Shown in pieces: positions 1 to 7,893 of a DNA stretch of 64,000 nt. This DNA comes from Fimbriimonas planktonicus (lineage in GTDB: Bacteria; Armatimonadota; Fimbriimonadia; Fimbriimonadales; Fimbriimonadaceae): positions 2,046,001 to 2,110,000 of the forward strand of contig OZ248539.1 of the NCBI GenBank assembly GCA_965234685.1, in the 5' to 3' direction. The translations under genes and the position numbers were made by a program. Position 1 is the stretch's first letter. Each line of letters opens with the position of its first letter. The notes beneath the pieces are model-generated. The model worked only from the letters and a program-made list of their open reading frames with translations. It searched no databases and was not told the origin of the DNA.

Positions 1-331
1 TACAGCAACAAAGCATGGCGAAGAGTGCCGCTTCGCTTCCGCCATTCGTAACCAGAATGTTTTCGATTCCAACTTCGATACCGTGCTGCTGGTAATGCTC
101 GGCAAGAGCCGCGCGCAGGCCCGCGGTGCCTGCACTGTGGCTGTACTCCAGCGTCTTGATTTCCGTTTGCTTCACTGCCGACCAAAATGCCGCCGGTGAG
201 TGAACATCCGGCTGACCGATGTTCAAGTAGTGAACGTGAACGCCCCGGGCCTCGGCTCGGTTCGCATAGTCCACGAGTCGCCGAATAGGCGAGCTGGGCA
301 TCGTTTCGGTTCGAATCGCTAGGTTCGGCAT
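1..331 (-). CDS. Aminotransferase class I/II, N-terminal part only (runs off the window)
   Basis: An open frame on the minus strand starts at ATG 331-329 and is still open at base 1 (110 codons). It reads MPNLAIRTETMPSSPIRRLV, then YLNIGQPDVHSP at about residues 37-48 and ENILVTNGGSEA at about 91-102. The segments 'SPIR.L...A' and 'LNIGQPD' are the usual N-terminal substrate-arm and glycine-rich features of fold-type I PLP-dependent aminotransferases of the aspartate aminotransferase class, and NGGSEA is the phosphate-binding loop region. The PLP lysine lies outside the window, so substrate cannot be named. The gene is divergent from gpsA with 69 bp between the start codons. Confidence 0.85.
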   Translation of the reverse strand, partial: MPNLAIRTETMPSSPIRRLVDYANRAEARGVHVHYLNIGQPDVHSPAAFWSAVKQTEIKTLEYSHSAGTAGLRAALAEHYQQHGIEVGIENILVTNGGSEAALFAMLCCC

Positions 332-400
332 GGTGCTTTCGAGAGCGACGCTGCTCCGCTCAGAAAGTACCCGTTCATCTACCGGCTATAGTTTTGGCAT

Positions 401-1375
401 ATGCAGATCGCCGTTTTGGGGTCCGGAAGTTGGGGGACCGCGCTTTCGATCCTGCTTGCCCGTAATGGGCATCAGGTTCAACTTCTCGGAAGAAACCAAG
501 CCGAAATCGCAGAAATGCAAGCCCACCGAGAAAATCGGCACTACCTTCCCGGCTTCCAATTCCCGGACAATCTGGTTTGTCTGCCCCTTCACGATGGGAT
601 TCCGTTGGCAGAAATGGCCGTCATCGCCGTACCTTCCGATGCCGTTCGCGCGATGGCAAAAGAGCTTCCGGTTGAGACCGGCCTTGTGGTGGTTGCCGCG
701 AAGGGGCTTGAAGCAGGAACCGCAAAACTACTTGTCGACGTCGTGGCAGAAGAACGCCCATCAAGCGAGCTGTCGGTTCTTAGCGGGCCAAACCTCGCGG
801 TCGAGATCGCCCGACAAATCCCCACTGTCGCCGTCGCGGCGAGTCGCAATCCTAGTAGCGCAAGCGCAGTCGCAGCGGCTTTCCTAACCCCGATGTTCCG
901 TGTCTCACCTTCCTCGGATGTCATCGGAGTCGAGATTGCCGGCGCACTCAAGAATGTGCTCGCCATCGGCGCTGGAATGTCGGACGGACTCGGCTACGGT
1001 GACAACACTAAAGGAGCCTTCCTCTCCCGTGGGCTAGTGGATCTCGCCAAACTTGGCGTTGCCATGGGCGGAAAGATGGAGACCTTCCTTGGGCCAGCCG
1101 GAGTTGGAGACCTCTTCGCCACGGCGGTGAGTCGCCTTTCCCGAAATTACCGATTCGGTCGAGCCATCGGAGAAGGAAAACTGTTCGCGGACGCCCTCGC
1201 GGAAATTGGGCAAGTTGTCGAGGGAATTTCTTCTTGCGAGTCGGCCATCGTGCTGGGTGATCGGCACGGTCTTGAACTTCCGGTGCTCCGAACCATCCAC
1301 CAAGTCATGCATCACCACATGACTCCAAGCGAGGCTGTCGGTCAGCTTATGGCCCGCCCGGTCCGTTCGGTTTAA
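401..1375 (+). CDS. gpsA: Glycerol-3-phosphate dehydrogenase [NAD(P)+]
   Basis: This 324-residue protein is the soluble enzyme that reduces dihydroxyacetone phosphate to sn-glycerol 3-phosphate for phospholipid synthesis. The Rossmann nucleotide-binding loop GSGSWG is at residues 7-12, VAAKGLE with a conserved lysine at about 98-104, SGPN at 128-131 and the catalytic-lysine segment GALKN at 181-185, followed by GDNTKGAFLSRG in the C-terminal domain. The length matches the bacterial family (about 330). ATG 401 has no obvious Shine-Dalgarno site; a TATAGT hexamer lies about 10 nt upstream (385-390), so the mRNA may have a very short leader. A strong hairpin follows the stop codon. Confidence 0.96.
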   Translation: MQIAVLGSGSWGTALSILLARNGHQVQLLGRNQAEIAEMQAHRENRHYLPGFQFPDNLVCLPLHDGIPLAEMAVIAVPSDAVRAMAKELPVETGLVVVAAKGLEAGTAKLLVDVVAEERPSSELSVLSGPNLAVEIARQIPTVAVAASRNPSSASAVAAAFLTPMFRVSPSSDVIGVEIAGALKNVLAIGAGMSDGLGYGDNTKGAFLSRGLVDLAKLGVAMGGKMETFLGPAGVGDLFATAVSRLSRNYRFGRAIGEGKLFADALAEIGQVVEGISSCESAIVLGDRHGLELPVLRTIHQVMHHHMTPSEAVGQLMARPVRSV

Positions 1376-1382
1376 ACAAGAC

Positions 1383-1412
1383 GCGGGGGTTGAACCTCTG
1401 TTCAACCCCCGC
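1383..1412. terminator. Perfect 13-bp stem-loop between gpsA and the AraC gene, likely bidirectional terminator
   Basis: GCGGGGGTTGAAC at 1383-1395 and its exact reverse complement at 1400-1412 enclose a CTCT loop. It lies 7 bp past the gpsA stop codon and also downstream of the convergent AraC-side transcription unit. The plus strand has no long T-run right after the stem; a second small hairpin (AAGCC 1415-1419 / GGCTT 1425-1429, then TTT) follows. Function as a shared terminator is inferred from position. Confidence 0.7.
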
Positions 1413-1483
1413 TGAAGCCCTAATGGCTTTTCCCTACCGGGAAATTTTTGGGTCTCGAATTGCCACCAAAAATGGTGACCAAC

Positions 1484-1549
1484 TCAATCGCCGTTCTTCT
1501 CCCTTGCAATGCAGGTGGCGGCCATGTTTCGCGTCATATGTCGTCTCAT
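1484..1549 (-). CDS. Possible 21-residue microprotein downstream of the AraC regulator
   Basis: Minus strand ATG 1549-1547 to TGA 1486-1484 encodes MRRHMTRNMAATCIAREKNGD. A perfect AGGAGG (complement of 1555-1560) sits 5 nt upstream of the ATG, the best Shine-Dalgarno match in this neighbourhood, and the frame begins 36 bp beyond the AraC stop codon on the same strand. A small hairpin (CACCA 1464-1468 / TGGTG 1473-1477) and then the strong stem at 1383-1412 follow. No family is recognised; the frame is short enough to be chance, so the ribosome-binding site is the only real support. Confidence 0.35.
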   Translation of the reverse strand: MRRHMTRNMAATCIAREKNGD

Positions 1550-1585
1550 GTGTTCCTCCTTTCGGCCCGGTTTTTCGGGTCCGAT

Positions 1586-2404
1586 TTACCTTGTCGTGAA
1601 TCGTTTTTCATCGACATATGTTAAGACGCCATTAAAGTCAACGGGTTTCAAAGTTTTTTTCGATTTTCTAAAATCCGTTGGCCGTTGACCGGTCAACCTC
1701 AGAAATCGCTCGCTAAAGTGAAAAGGATCGCTGAAACCAACCTGCTCTGCGATGCTTTGCACCTTGGAGTCCGTAAGGGTGAGCAACGTTTGAGCACGCT
1801 CCATCCGCTGACGCTCCACGTAGTCACGTAAGCTCGATTTCATAGAATCTCGAAAGAGGTGCGCAAGTCGTGAAGGTGACAATCCCACAACTTTGCTGAG
1901 ATGATTCACGTCCAGATTCTCCGGCAGATTGGCGCCAATGTAGCGAACCACGGTCTGAATTCGAGGATCGAGAGAAACAGCATTTAGGTCCTCTCCGGTC
2001 AGCAAAAAGACTCGTTCCATCGAATTCATCCCGAGTTCCTCCTTTCGCGCGAGCCCGCTAAGCCCATCGTTCACCGCTTGGAAGAATGCGGCAATCGCGG
2101 GTTCCGGGGCTTCGTCAAGCAAGAAAGTGGAACTCCCATGCGACGGCCAGCGGTTCCATTCCCCCCAACGAATTGGCGGATGAAAGTGCGCCCAAAGAAA
2201 CTCCCACTCGCCGCTAGCCGGAACTCCGTAATCGTGGTACTCCCCCGGCACGAGCAGCGCCGCTTGATGTCTTGTCAGGCTGATCTCAAAGTCACGCCCC
2301 CGCACAAAGCCTTGTCCGCGCAAAGTCATCATGATCAGCCAACTTGTTGCGCCGGTTGAGCGCACGGTCCGGTAACCGGGCCCCTCGCGAAAGTGTCCTG
2401 TCAC
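1586..2404 (-). CDS. AraC family transcriptional regulator
   Basis: A 272-residue regulator. The N-terminal half (about 1-140) looks like an AraC-type cupin sensor domain, with ALLVPGEYHDYGVP at about 50-63. The C-terminal 100 residues carry the two helix-turn-helix units of the AraC family: LSKVVGLSPSRLAHLFRDSM and later IAEQVGFSDPFHFSERFLRL, ending TGQRPTDFRKS, the usual 'G.sP..yR' tail. The frame opens with GTG at 2404; no better in-frame start was found because a stop codon lies close upstream. It is divergent from the phytanoyl-CoA dioxygenase-like gene with about 100 bp between, and AraC regulators often control the divergent neighbour, so that gene is the likely target (inference). Sugar-responsive AraC members are common, but the ligand is unknown. 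Confidence 0.9.
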   Translation of the reverse strand: MTGHFREGPGYRTVRSTGATSWLIMMTLRGQGFVRGRDFEISLTRHQAALLVPGEYHDYGVPASGEWEFLWAHFHPPIRWGEWNRWPSHGSSTFLLDEAPEPAIAAFFQAVNDGLSGLARKEELGMNSMERVFLLTGEDLNAVSLDPRIQTVVRYIGANLPENLDVNHLSKVVGLSPSRLAHLFRDSMKSSLRDYVERQRMERAQTLLTLTDSKVQSIAEQVGFSDPFHFSERFLRLTGQRPTDFRKSKKTLKPVDFNGVLTYVDEKRFTTR

Positions 2405-2504
2405 AAGCTGAGCAACGATTGGATCATCGTAAATAGCAGATTCTTTAATGCCTATAGCATATCCTTCTATTCGACTTAGCCGAGGTTGCAGTCAAAATAT
2501 TAAT

Positions 2505-3356
2505 ATGTCGATTCAAGATTCACCGCTGAAATTACAGTTCGATTCCGATGGATATGCGATTGCGAGGGGACGATTCTCATCCGATGAGTGCGACGCATAT
2601 TCCAAGTACTTCACGGACATGATTGAACGCGGAGGAGATGGCTATGCAGAAATTTGGGGTTCCGCCAACCTCAACGACCCTTTGGTCAGATATCCCCGAT
2701 TGATGCAGCCTCATCGGTCTGATTCCGTCGCTTTCAGTTTTATGATCGATCCACGAATTGCCGACGACCTAACGACGCTTTGTGAGACTCCGCCGTTGGC
2801 CGTTCAAACCATGGTCTATTACAAGCCCGCCGGAGCACGTGGCCAAGCGCTCCACCAAGACCAGCGCTATCTCAACGTTCAGCCTGGAACCTGCATTGCG
2901 GCATGGCTCGCGCTTGACGATTGCGACGATGAAAACGGCTGCCTAACCGTGGTTCCGGGCACCCACAATATTCCGGTCCTGTGCCCCATCGCCAGTGACC
3001 CTGAGCAGTCATGGACCGGAGAGACTGTGCCAGTTCCGCCCGGAATGACCGTAAAACCGATTCACATGAAGCGAGGAGATGTCCTTTACTTCAATGGCCA
3101 ACTGATTCACGGCTCTGGCAAAAATATTTCGAAAGATCGATTCCGACGAACGCTGATCGCGCACTACATCGATGGGGCCGCGGAATCGGTGAGTAAGCAC
3201 TACTTCCCGGTTTGGAATCTAGCGGGCGAAATCGTGTCCCAAGTTCAGCCAGGCATTGACGGAGAAGGCGGCCCCTGCGGCGTCCCACGCGAGGATGAAG
3301 GGGAGATTCGTTACGAGATCGTAGGTTCGGTTAGCGCGGCCTTAGCCGCGCACTGA
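2505..3356 (+). CDS. Phytanoyl-CoA dioxygenase (PhyH) family protein
   Basis: An Fe(II)/2-oxoglutarate-dependent dioxygenase-like protein of 283 residues. The metal-binding facial triad is visible: H117 and D119 in ALHQDQRYLNV and H202 in GQLIHGSGKN, with a nearby arginine (R214 or R215) for 2-oxoglutarate; VVPGTH at about 149-154 is also typical of PhyH proteins. The frame is open from an ATG at 2448, but the start at 2505 (MSIQDSP) is preferred because the 19 extra residues lack family similarity. Substrate is unknown; family members hydroxylate acyl chains, ectoine or small secondary metabolites. The 3' end overlaps the convergent trhO gene by 46 bp. Confidence 0.87.
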   Translation: MSIQDSPLKLQFDSDGYAIARGRFSSDECDAYSKYFTDMIERGGDGYAEIWGSANLNDPLVRYPRLMQPHRSDSVAFSFMIDPRIADDLTTLCETPPLAVQTMVYYKPAGARGQALHQDQRYLNVQPGTCIAAWLALDDCDDENGCLTVVPGTHNIPVLCPIASDPEQSWTGETVPVPPGMTVKPIHMKRGDVLYFNGQLIHGSGKNISKDRFRRTLIAHYIDGAAESVSKHYFPVWNLAGEIVSQVQPGIDGEGGPCGVPREDEGEIRYEIVGSVSAALAAH

Positions 3357-4321
3357 GCTTCTTTGAGTCGCTCCTTCCGCCTGGCCCGATAGGCCTGGCG
3401 GCGGAGCTTGATTCGCTCCGAGCGCAATTCGATCGCAAGCTTGCCGTTCTCTTCTCGCCGACGCTCAGAGTGGATGCACGCCTCTGAACACGAGCGGAAA
3501 AACTTCTCCTCACATGCTTCGCAGCAAGTGAACTGCTTGTTGCAATCCACACTGGCGCAGTTGATAAACCTTGCAATTTCAACGCCGCAATGTAGGCATC
3601 GCGTAACCGGGGTCACGTTAGGACCGATCGGTACGGTGACGCGGTCGTCGAAGACGTAGCACACGCCCTCCCAATGCTCTCCCTGGGTCTGCTCGTCCTT
3701 GCCGTAGGTCACGATGCCGCCGTGGAGTTGGTACACGTTCTCGATGCCCTGCTCGACCAAATAGGCCGTCAGCTTCTCGCACCGAATTCCGCCGGTGCAG
3801 TAGGTCAAGATCGGACGCTCCTCGCCGGGCTCGATCACCGTGCGCAGCCAATCTGGGAATTCCTTGAAAGTCTTCACGTCCGGTCGGACGGCACCCTTGA
3901 ATCGACCCACTTCGAACTCGTAGTCGTTCCGAATATCTAGAATCAGCGGGTTCTCGGTCTCCATCATCGCCTTGAACTCGGCGGGTTCCAGATGCTTTCC
4001 CGTCTTTTCCCAAGGCTCACATTCATGGCCAAGCGTCACAATTTCCGCGCGGGCTTTTACGCTCAGTCTGCCAAAAGCGTGGCCTTCGAACGGGTCGATC
4101 TTGTACTCGGTCTCCGCAAAAAGCGGATGCGCATCCATCCATGCCCGGTACGCATCACAGTCGGCAACGAGCCCGGAAACCGTGCCGTTGATTCCTTCCG
4201 GCGCGACGATGATCCTGCCCTTCAAGTTGAGCTGCTTGCAAATTTCAAGCAAAGCGTCCCGCTCGCTAACTGCGTCAGCGACCGGGACAAACTTATAGAA
4301 GAGCAAGATTTGGTAATCCAT
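3311..4321 (-). CDS. trhO: tRNA uridine(34) hydroxylase (rhodanese-domain, YceA family)
   Basis: 336 residues from ATG 4321 (a GTG directly before it at 4324 is an alternative). TrhO makes 5-hydroxyuridine at wobble position 34 of tRNA using oxygen. Features in order: N-terminal ferredoxin-like domain with the family signature GRIIVAPEGINGTVSG at about residues 36-51, a rhodanese domain with LDIRNDYEFEVG and the active-site loop TYCTGGIRCEKL (reactive Cys near residue 175), and a C-terminal cysteine-rich zinc-like segment (CLHCG, then several CxxC pairs to about residue 290). The end is basic. It is convergent with, and overlaps, the PhyH-family gene. Confidence 0.93.
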   Translation of the reverse strand: MDYQILLFYKFVPVADAVSERDALLEICKQLNLKGRIIVAPEGINGTVSGLVADCDAYRAWMDAHPLFAETEYKIDPFEGHAFGRLSVKARAEIVTLGHECEPWEKTGKHLEPAEFKAMMETENPLILDIRNDYEFEVGRFKGAVRPDVKTFKEFPDWLRTVIEPGEERPILTYCTGGIRCEKLTAYLVEQGIENVYQLHGGIVTYGKDEQTQGEHWEGVCYVFDDRVTVPIGPNVTPVTRCLHCGVEIARFINCASVDCNKQFTCCEACEEKFFRSCSEACIHSERRREENGKLAIELRSERIKLRRQAYRARRKERLKEAQCAAKAALTEPTIS

Positions 4322-4348
4322 CACGAAGCCTTGCGGGCTCCCTATAGA

Positions 4349-4921
4349 TTACTTGCTCGCTTTGAAGGTAAGCGCATCGGAGTTGATGCAGAACCGAAGG
4401 CCGCCCTTGTCGGATGGGCCGTCGTCAAAGACGTGACCCAAATGACCGTCACATCGGGCGCACAAAACTTCGTCTCGAATCATTCCGTATGAGGTGTCGC
4501 GCTTGGTCCAGGTGTTCGCCTTGCTCACCGGTTGGAAGAAGCTTGGCCAGCCCGTACCGGAATCAAACTTCGCGTTACTCGCGAAGAGCGGCAGTTCGCA
4601 ACCTGCGCAGTGGTAAACGCCCGTCTTCTTGTTATCGTGGAATCGGCCGCAGAACGCAGCTTCCGTTCCCTTAACTCGCAGAATCTTGTATTGCTCCGGA
4701 GTAAGGCGCTTCTTCCACTCGGCGTCCGTGCGAACAACTTTGTCCTTTCGCTTTGGGCTTCCGGGCTCAACCCCCGACATGCCACCAACCTCGTCTTTGG
4801 GCTTCGAAACCGCCCCGTTCGATTGCATCGATGCGGTCGCGAACGCTCCTAGCACTACGAGTCCAACCACACTTACGGCGAGTAATCCAATCTGCATATT
4901 CGTCACAACGTTTTGTTTCAT
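4349..4921 (-). CDS. msrB: Peptide-methionine (R)-S-oxide reductase MsrB, membrane-anchored or exported
   Basis: 190 residues from ATG 4921, which has GGGAG 7 nt upstream; the frame stays open further upstream but that extension would run into the gene before it. MsrB reduces the R epimer of methionine sulfoxide in proteins. The catalytic domain (about 65-187) has the zinc cysteines C105/C108 (CAGC) and C154/C157 (CARC), WPSFF, GHLGHVFDDGP and the catalytic Cys178 in RFCIN. Unlike the minimal cytoplasmic enzyme there is a hydrophobic segment at about residues 10-30 (IGLLAVSVVGLVVLGAFATA), so the enzyme probably acts outside the cytoplasm, tethered or after cleavage. A hypothetical gene ends 31 bp upstream on the same strand. 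Confidence 0.93.
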   Translation of the reverse strand: MKQNVVTNMQIGLLAVSVVGLVVLGAFATASMQSNGAVSKPKDEVGGMSGVEPGSPKRKDKVVRTDAEWKKRLTPEQYKILRVKGTEAAFCGRFHDNKKTGVYHCAGCELPLFASNAKFDSGTGWPSFFQPVSKANTWTKRDTSYGMIRDEVLCARCDGHLGHVFDDGPSDKGGLRFCINSDALTFKASK

Positions 4922-4952
4922 CTTTTTGCTCCCAAGACCACAATTTTGGGGC

Positions 4953-5306
4953 CTACGGTCGCTGAAGCGAATTCGGATCTTCGCCACAAAGCAGTCCGAT
5001 CCGCGCTCCTTCTTTCCCAAGCCCTAGCAACTCGAACAAGTTCCGCATTCGCTGACCGATCCGATCTGATTTCACCCCTTCCAGCTGAATATCGGCAACT
5101 AGCAGCCTTGCTTCGGCACTTGCGGAAAGGCAAATTTCCTCTTCTGTCCCGGGACCTTGCAAGATTTCTTCGAGCCGTCCGAGTCGCGCAAGGCTGAGGT
5201 GCGGCGCGGAATCACCTACCACCCCTTGCAATAAAATGTACTGGACTCGACCGACAACGGTGAGCGCGTGCTCAATATCTATCGGAACGTTGAAAAAGCG
5301 GTCCAT
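4953..5306 (-). CDS. Conserved-looking hypothetical protein, 117 aa
   Basis: I do not recognise a family. The 117-residue product begins MDRFFNVPIDIEHALTVVGR and contains a run of ordinary mixed hydrophobic and charged sequence (ARLGRLEEILQGPG, LSASAEARLLVADIQLEG) with no signal peptide or membrane segment. Composition looks coding, and the gene would fill the gap between the sufC promoter region and msrB, sharing the minus strand with msrB (31 bp apart). No strong Shine-Dalgarno site precedes ATG 5306. A role linked to the neighbouring redox genes cannot be claimed from sequence. Confidence 0.6.
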   Translation of the reverse strand: MDRFFNVPIDIEHALTVVGRVQYILLQGVVGDSAPHLSLARLGRLEEILQGPGTEEEICLSASAEARLLVADIQLEGVKSDRIGQRMRNLFELLGLGKEGARIGLLCGEDPNSLQRP

Positions 5307-5433
5307 CAGTAACTTTATCTACGGGTCAAGCGCGCGAAAAAAACCTGCATTGCATGATTGCTTGAAAGATTATCGATATCAGCGATGCGAGCCTGGAACA
5401 ACGTGACCAGCGGATGCGGACCGGAAACTGTAC

Positions 5434-5449
5434 GAAAGTGTCAACTTTC
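5434..5449. promoter_or_regulatory. Inverted repeat GAAAGT-GTCA-ACTTTC upstream of sufC, candidate operator
   Basis: GAAAGT (5434-5439) and ACTTTC (5444-5449) form a perfect 6-bp dyad with a GTCA spacer, 24 bp before the sufC ATG at 5474. The 167-bp region between the divergent gene at 5306 and sufC must hold both promoters. An Rrf2-type regulator with IscR-like cysteines is encoded 5 kb downstream in the same cluster, so this dyad is a reasonable candidate for its site. It does not match the known E. coli IscR type 1 site; the link is inference only. Confidence 0.4.
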
Positions 5450-5473
5450 ATGTCACAATTTCCGTAGATCGCA

Positions 5474-6241
5474 ATGCCGTCCATGTTAGTTATTCAGAAC
5501 CTCCAAGCCCGCGTTGAAGAGAAAGAAATTCTCCGCGGTATCAGCCTCACCGTCAACGCTGGCGAAGTCCACGCCATCATGGGCCCGAACGGATCGGGCA
5601 AGTCCACCCTCGCCTCAATCTTGGCAGGCAAGCAGGACTATGAAGTGACCGGCGGATCGGTGGATTTTGATGGAGAGGATCTTCTTGAACTTGATCCCGA
5701 AGAGCGGGCGGCCGCAGGACTCTTCCTCGCATTCCAATATCCGATCGAGATCCCAGGTGTCACGAACACCTACTTCCTCCGCGCAGCCTTGAACAACGTT
5801 CGCAAAGCTCGCGGCGAAGCCGAGCTCACGATGACGGAGTTCATGAAGCACATTCGCAGCAAGGTCGAAATGATGGAGCTGGATCCATCCCTACTAAGCC
5901 GATCTGTCAACGAAGGCTTCTCCGGCGGAGAGAAGAAGCGGAACGAAATCTTCCAGATGGCCGTTCTGGAACCAAAGCTTTGTGTGCTCGACGAGACCGA
6001 CTCCGGCCTCGATATTGATGCGCTCAAGATCGTTGCCAACGGTGTGAACCACCTTCGGGGCGAGGGCCGCGGAATCATCGTCGTCACCCACTACCAGCGC
6101 TTGCTGGACTACATCGTTCCAGACTTCGTGCATGTTCTCATGGAAGGTCGCATCGTGAAAAGCGGCGGCAAAGAACTTGCTCACGAGCTTGAAGCCAAGG
6201 GTTATAGCTTCATCGAAGAGGAGCTGGCGGCCGCCCGATGA
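5474..6241 (+). CDS. sufC: Fe-S cluster assembly ATPase SufC
   Basis: 255-residue ABC-type ATPase of the SUF iron-sulfur assembly scaffold. Walker A GPNGSGKS is at residues 37-44, the ABC signature appears as FSGGEKKRNEI at about 150-160, and Walker B plus the SufC-typical extension reads CVLDETDSGLDIDAL at about 172-186. SufC normally binds SufB and SufD and powers the SufBCD scaffold. The start at ATG 5474 (MPSM) lacks a clear Shine-Dalgarno site; ATG 5483 is an alternative. The stop overlaps the sufD start by 4 nt, so the two are translationally coupled and this is the first gene of the cluster. Confidence 0.96.
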   Translation: MPSMLVIQNLQARVEEKEILRGISLTVNAGEVHAIMGPNGSGKSTLASILAGKQDYEVTGGSVDFDGEDLLELDPEERAAAGLFLAFQYPIEIPGVTNTYFLRAALNNVRKARGEAELTMTEFMKHIRSKVEMMELDPSLLSRSVNEGFSGGEKKRNEIFQMAVLEPKLCVLDETDSGLDIDALKIVANGVNHLRGEGRGIIVVTHYQRLLDYIVPDFVHVLMEGRIVKSGGKELAHELEAKGYSFIEEELAAAR

Positions 6242-7572
6242 CCACCGACTTACGCGCGAAAGAGGATGCGTTCACGGAAATCTTCAATGCCGCGCATGCG
6301 GTTCTGAACACCTTAGCCGACGGTCGCTTTGCTGACGTTCGAGAGCGTGGGATTCACAAGTTCCGGGAGTACGGCGTCCCTACCCATCGAGACGAGGAGT
6401 TCAAGTACCTCAGTCTCCGGAATCTGAACGAGACCGCTTTCCAAATCGCTTATGGCGCGACCGTGTCGAGGGGCGATCTGACGCACCCGATCGTCGCGAT
6501 CGACGCCATCACTTTGGCGTTCGTAAATGGGCAATATGCCCCCGAGCTCAGCACCGCTGACACCCTGCCAGATGGCGTCTACGTCGGACCGTTTGAGGAG
6601 CTACCTTTTGAAGTCGACCAAGCGTTTGAGAAGCAGTTCGGTCGTGTCGCAAACCTTGTCGGGAAACTCGGCACCACAAACGACGAGCGATTCACCTACC
6701 TCAACCAAGCCTTCTTCGCCGACATCGCCGTGATTTACGTTCCGGAGAACGTCGTCGTCGAGCGACCGATCCATATTCTCAATCTCAGCACTGCAAATCG
6801 CGGTTCGCTGATCTCCGCACCGCGCGCTTACGCTTACTTCAGCACCAATTCTCAGGCCAAGCTGATCGAGTCGTTCATCGGTTTGGAAGGGAATTACCTA
6901 AACGTTCCGGTCACCGAGGTCGTGCTGGAATCCGGTGCGATCGTGGAGCACGTTCGGGTTCAAGACGAATCGCTTGCCGCGACTCACATCGGCACCCACG
7001 CCGTCCACCAGGATGCTTCCTCGAATTACACCGCGTTTAACGTGAACTTCGGAGGGCAGATCTACCGAAACGATCTGAACGTTTGGCTCAATGGTTCCGG
7101 AACCGAAACTCGCTTGGACGGCGTGAACGTTGGCACAGCCAACCAGGTGATGGACAATCACACGCGGATCGACCACGCATTCCCGCATTGCAACAGCTTT
7201 GAGGTCTACAAGTCGGTCCTTCGCGACAATGCGCAGGGAATCTTCAACGGCAAAATTTTCGTTTACGAAGACGCGCAAAAGACCGATGCGAAGCAGACCA
7301 ACCAAGCGCTGCTCCTCTCGGCGACCGCGCAGATGAACTCCAAACCACAGTTGGAGATCTTCGCGGACGACGTCAAATGCACCCACGGCGCCACCATCGG
7401 CCAGCTTCAGAAGGACGCCCTGTTCTATCTCCAAGCCCGAGGCATTCCCAAAGCCCAGGCCGAATCTTTGCTGGTGTATGCCTTCGCTAATGACGTGCTT
7501 TCTCGCATATCGAGTGAAGCCGTTCGGCAAGCACTTGAGAATCGACTCTTCGACAAGTTAGAAGTCGCGTAA
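6238..7572 (+). CDS. sufD: SufBD-family scaffold protein, SufD type
   Basis: 444 residues, start overlapping the sufC stop (ATGA). The N-terminus has HKFREYGVPTHRDEEFKYLS at about residues 35-54, the SufD-like helical lead-in ('G.PT.R.EEWKY'). The C-terminal beta-helix core carries MDNHTRIDHAFPHCNSFEVY and the SufD signature DDVKCTHGATIGQL at about 378-391, including the His that in E. coli SufD helps cluster formation; SufB would have C-S-H-E-A-T here. SufD is the partner of SufB in SufBC2D. No second SufBD-family gene is present between 5307 and 11157, which is unusual for a SUF cluster. Confidence 0.93.
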   Translation: MTTDLRAKEDAFTEIFNAAHAVLNTLADGRFADVRERGIHKFREYGVPTHRDEEFKYLSLRNLNETAFQIAYGATVSRGDLTHPIVAIDAITLAFVNGQYAPELSTADTLPDGVYVGPFEELPFEVDQAFEKQFGRVANLVGKLGTTNDERFTYLNQAFFADIAVIYVPENVVVERPIHILNLSTANRGSLISAPRAYAYFSTNSQAKLIESFIGLEGNYLNVPVTEVVLESGAIVEHVRVQDESLAATHIGTHAVHQDASSNYTAFNVNFGGQIYRNDLNVWLNGSGTETRLDGVNVGTANQVMDNHTRIDHAFPHCNSFEVYKSVLRDNAQGIFNGKIFVYEDAQKTDAKQTNQALLLSATAQMNSKPQLEIFADDVKCTHGATIGQLQKDALFYLQARGIPKAQAESLLVYAFANDVLSRISSEAVRQALENRLFDKLEVA

Positions 7573-7574
7573 CC

Positions 7575-7892
7575 ATGGATCATCGCACCGCGCTCGCAGA
7601 GGCAGTCCGGCTCTACAAAGCTGGCGAAGACGATGCGGCTCACGAGATCGTTCAAGGCATCGAATCACCGATTGCCTCGTACCTGCATGGCATCTTGCAC
7701 CGGGCAGAAGGTGATTACTCAAACGCGCGGTATTGGTTCATTCGTAGTAATGGATTACCGAAGCAACTCGGCATCGATGCGGATGCGCTCACCCGCGAGC
7801 TTCAGTCCCAAGCAGGAACCCCGACGCCGGAGTTGCAGAACCGGCTCAACGAAGAGCTAGATGCCGTTCTGCGCTTCAGCCAAGAAGTTTGA
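7575..7892 (+). CDS. Small TPR-like protein inside the suf operon, function unknown
   Basis: A 105-residue acidic protein placed 2 bp after sufD and 1 bp before sufS, so almost surely co-transcribed and co-translated. It reads as helical repeats: AEAVRLYKAGEDDAAHEIVQ, then ASYLHGILHRAEGDYSNARYWFIRSNG (two helices with the alanine/glycine/aromatic spacing of a tetratricopeptide hairpin) and an acidic C-terminal helix (LQNRLNEELDAVLRF). There is no signal peptide and no cysteine. I know no SUF component of this type; a role as a helper of SufS/SufU or of the scaffold is only suggested by its position. Confidence 0.8.
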   Translation: MDHRTALAEAVRLYKAGEDDAAHEIVQGIESPIASYLHGILHRAEGDYSNARYWFIRSNGLPKQLGIDADALTRELQSQAGTPTPELQNRLNEELDAVLRFSQEV

Positions 7893-7893
7893 A

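Noticed and set aside
330..966. Open frames on both strands over gpsA (185, 125 aa)
   Set aside because: They lie fully within the confident gpsA frame and show no protein-like composition or motif; high-GC shadow frames.
6898..7530. 210-aa minus-strand frame opposite sufD
   Set aside because: Antisense shadow of a conserved gene; no motif or ribosome-binding site.
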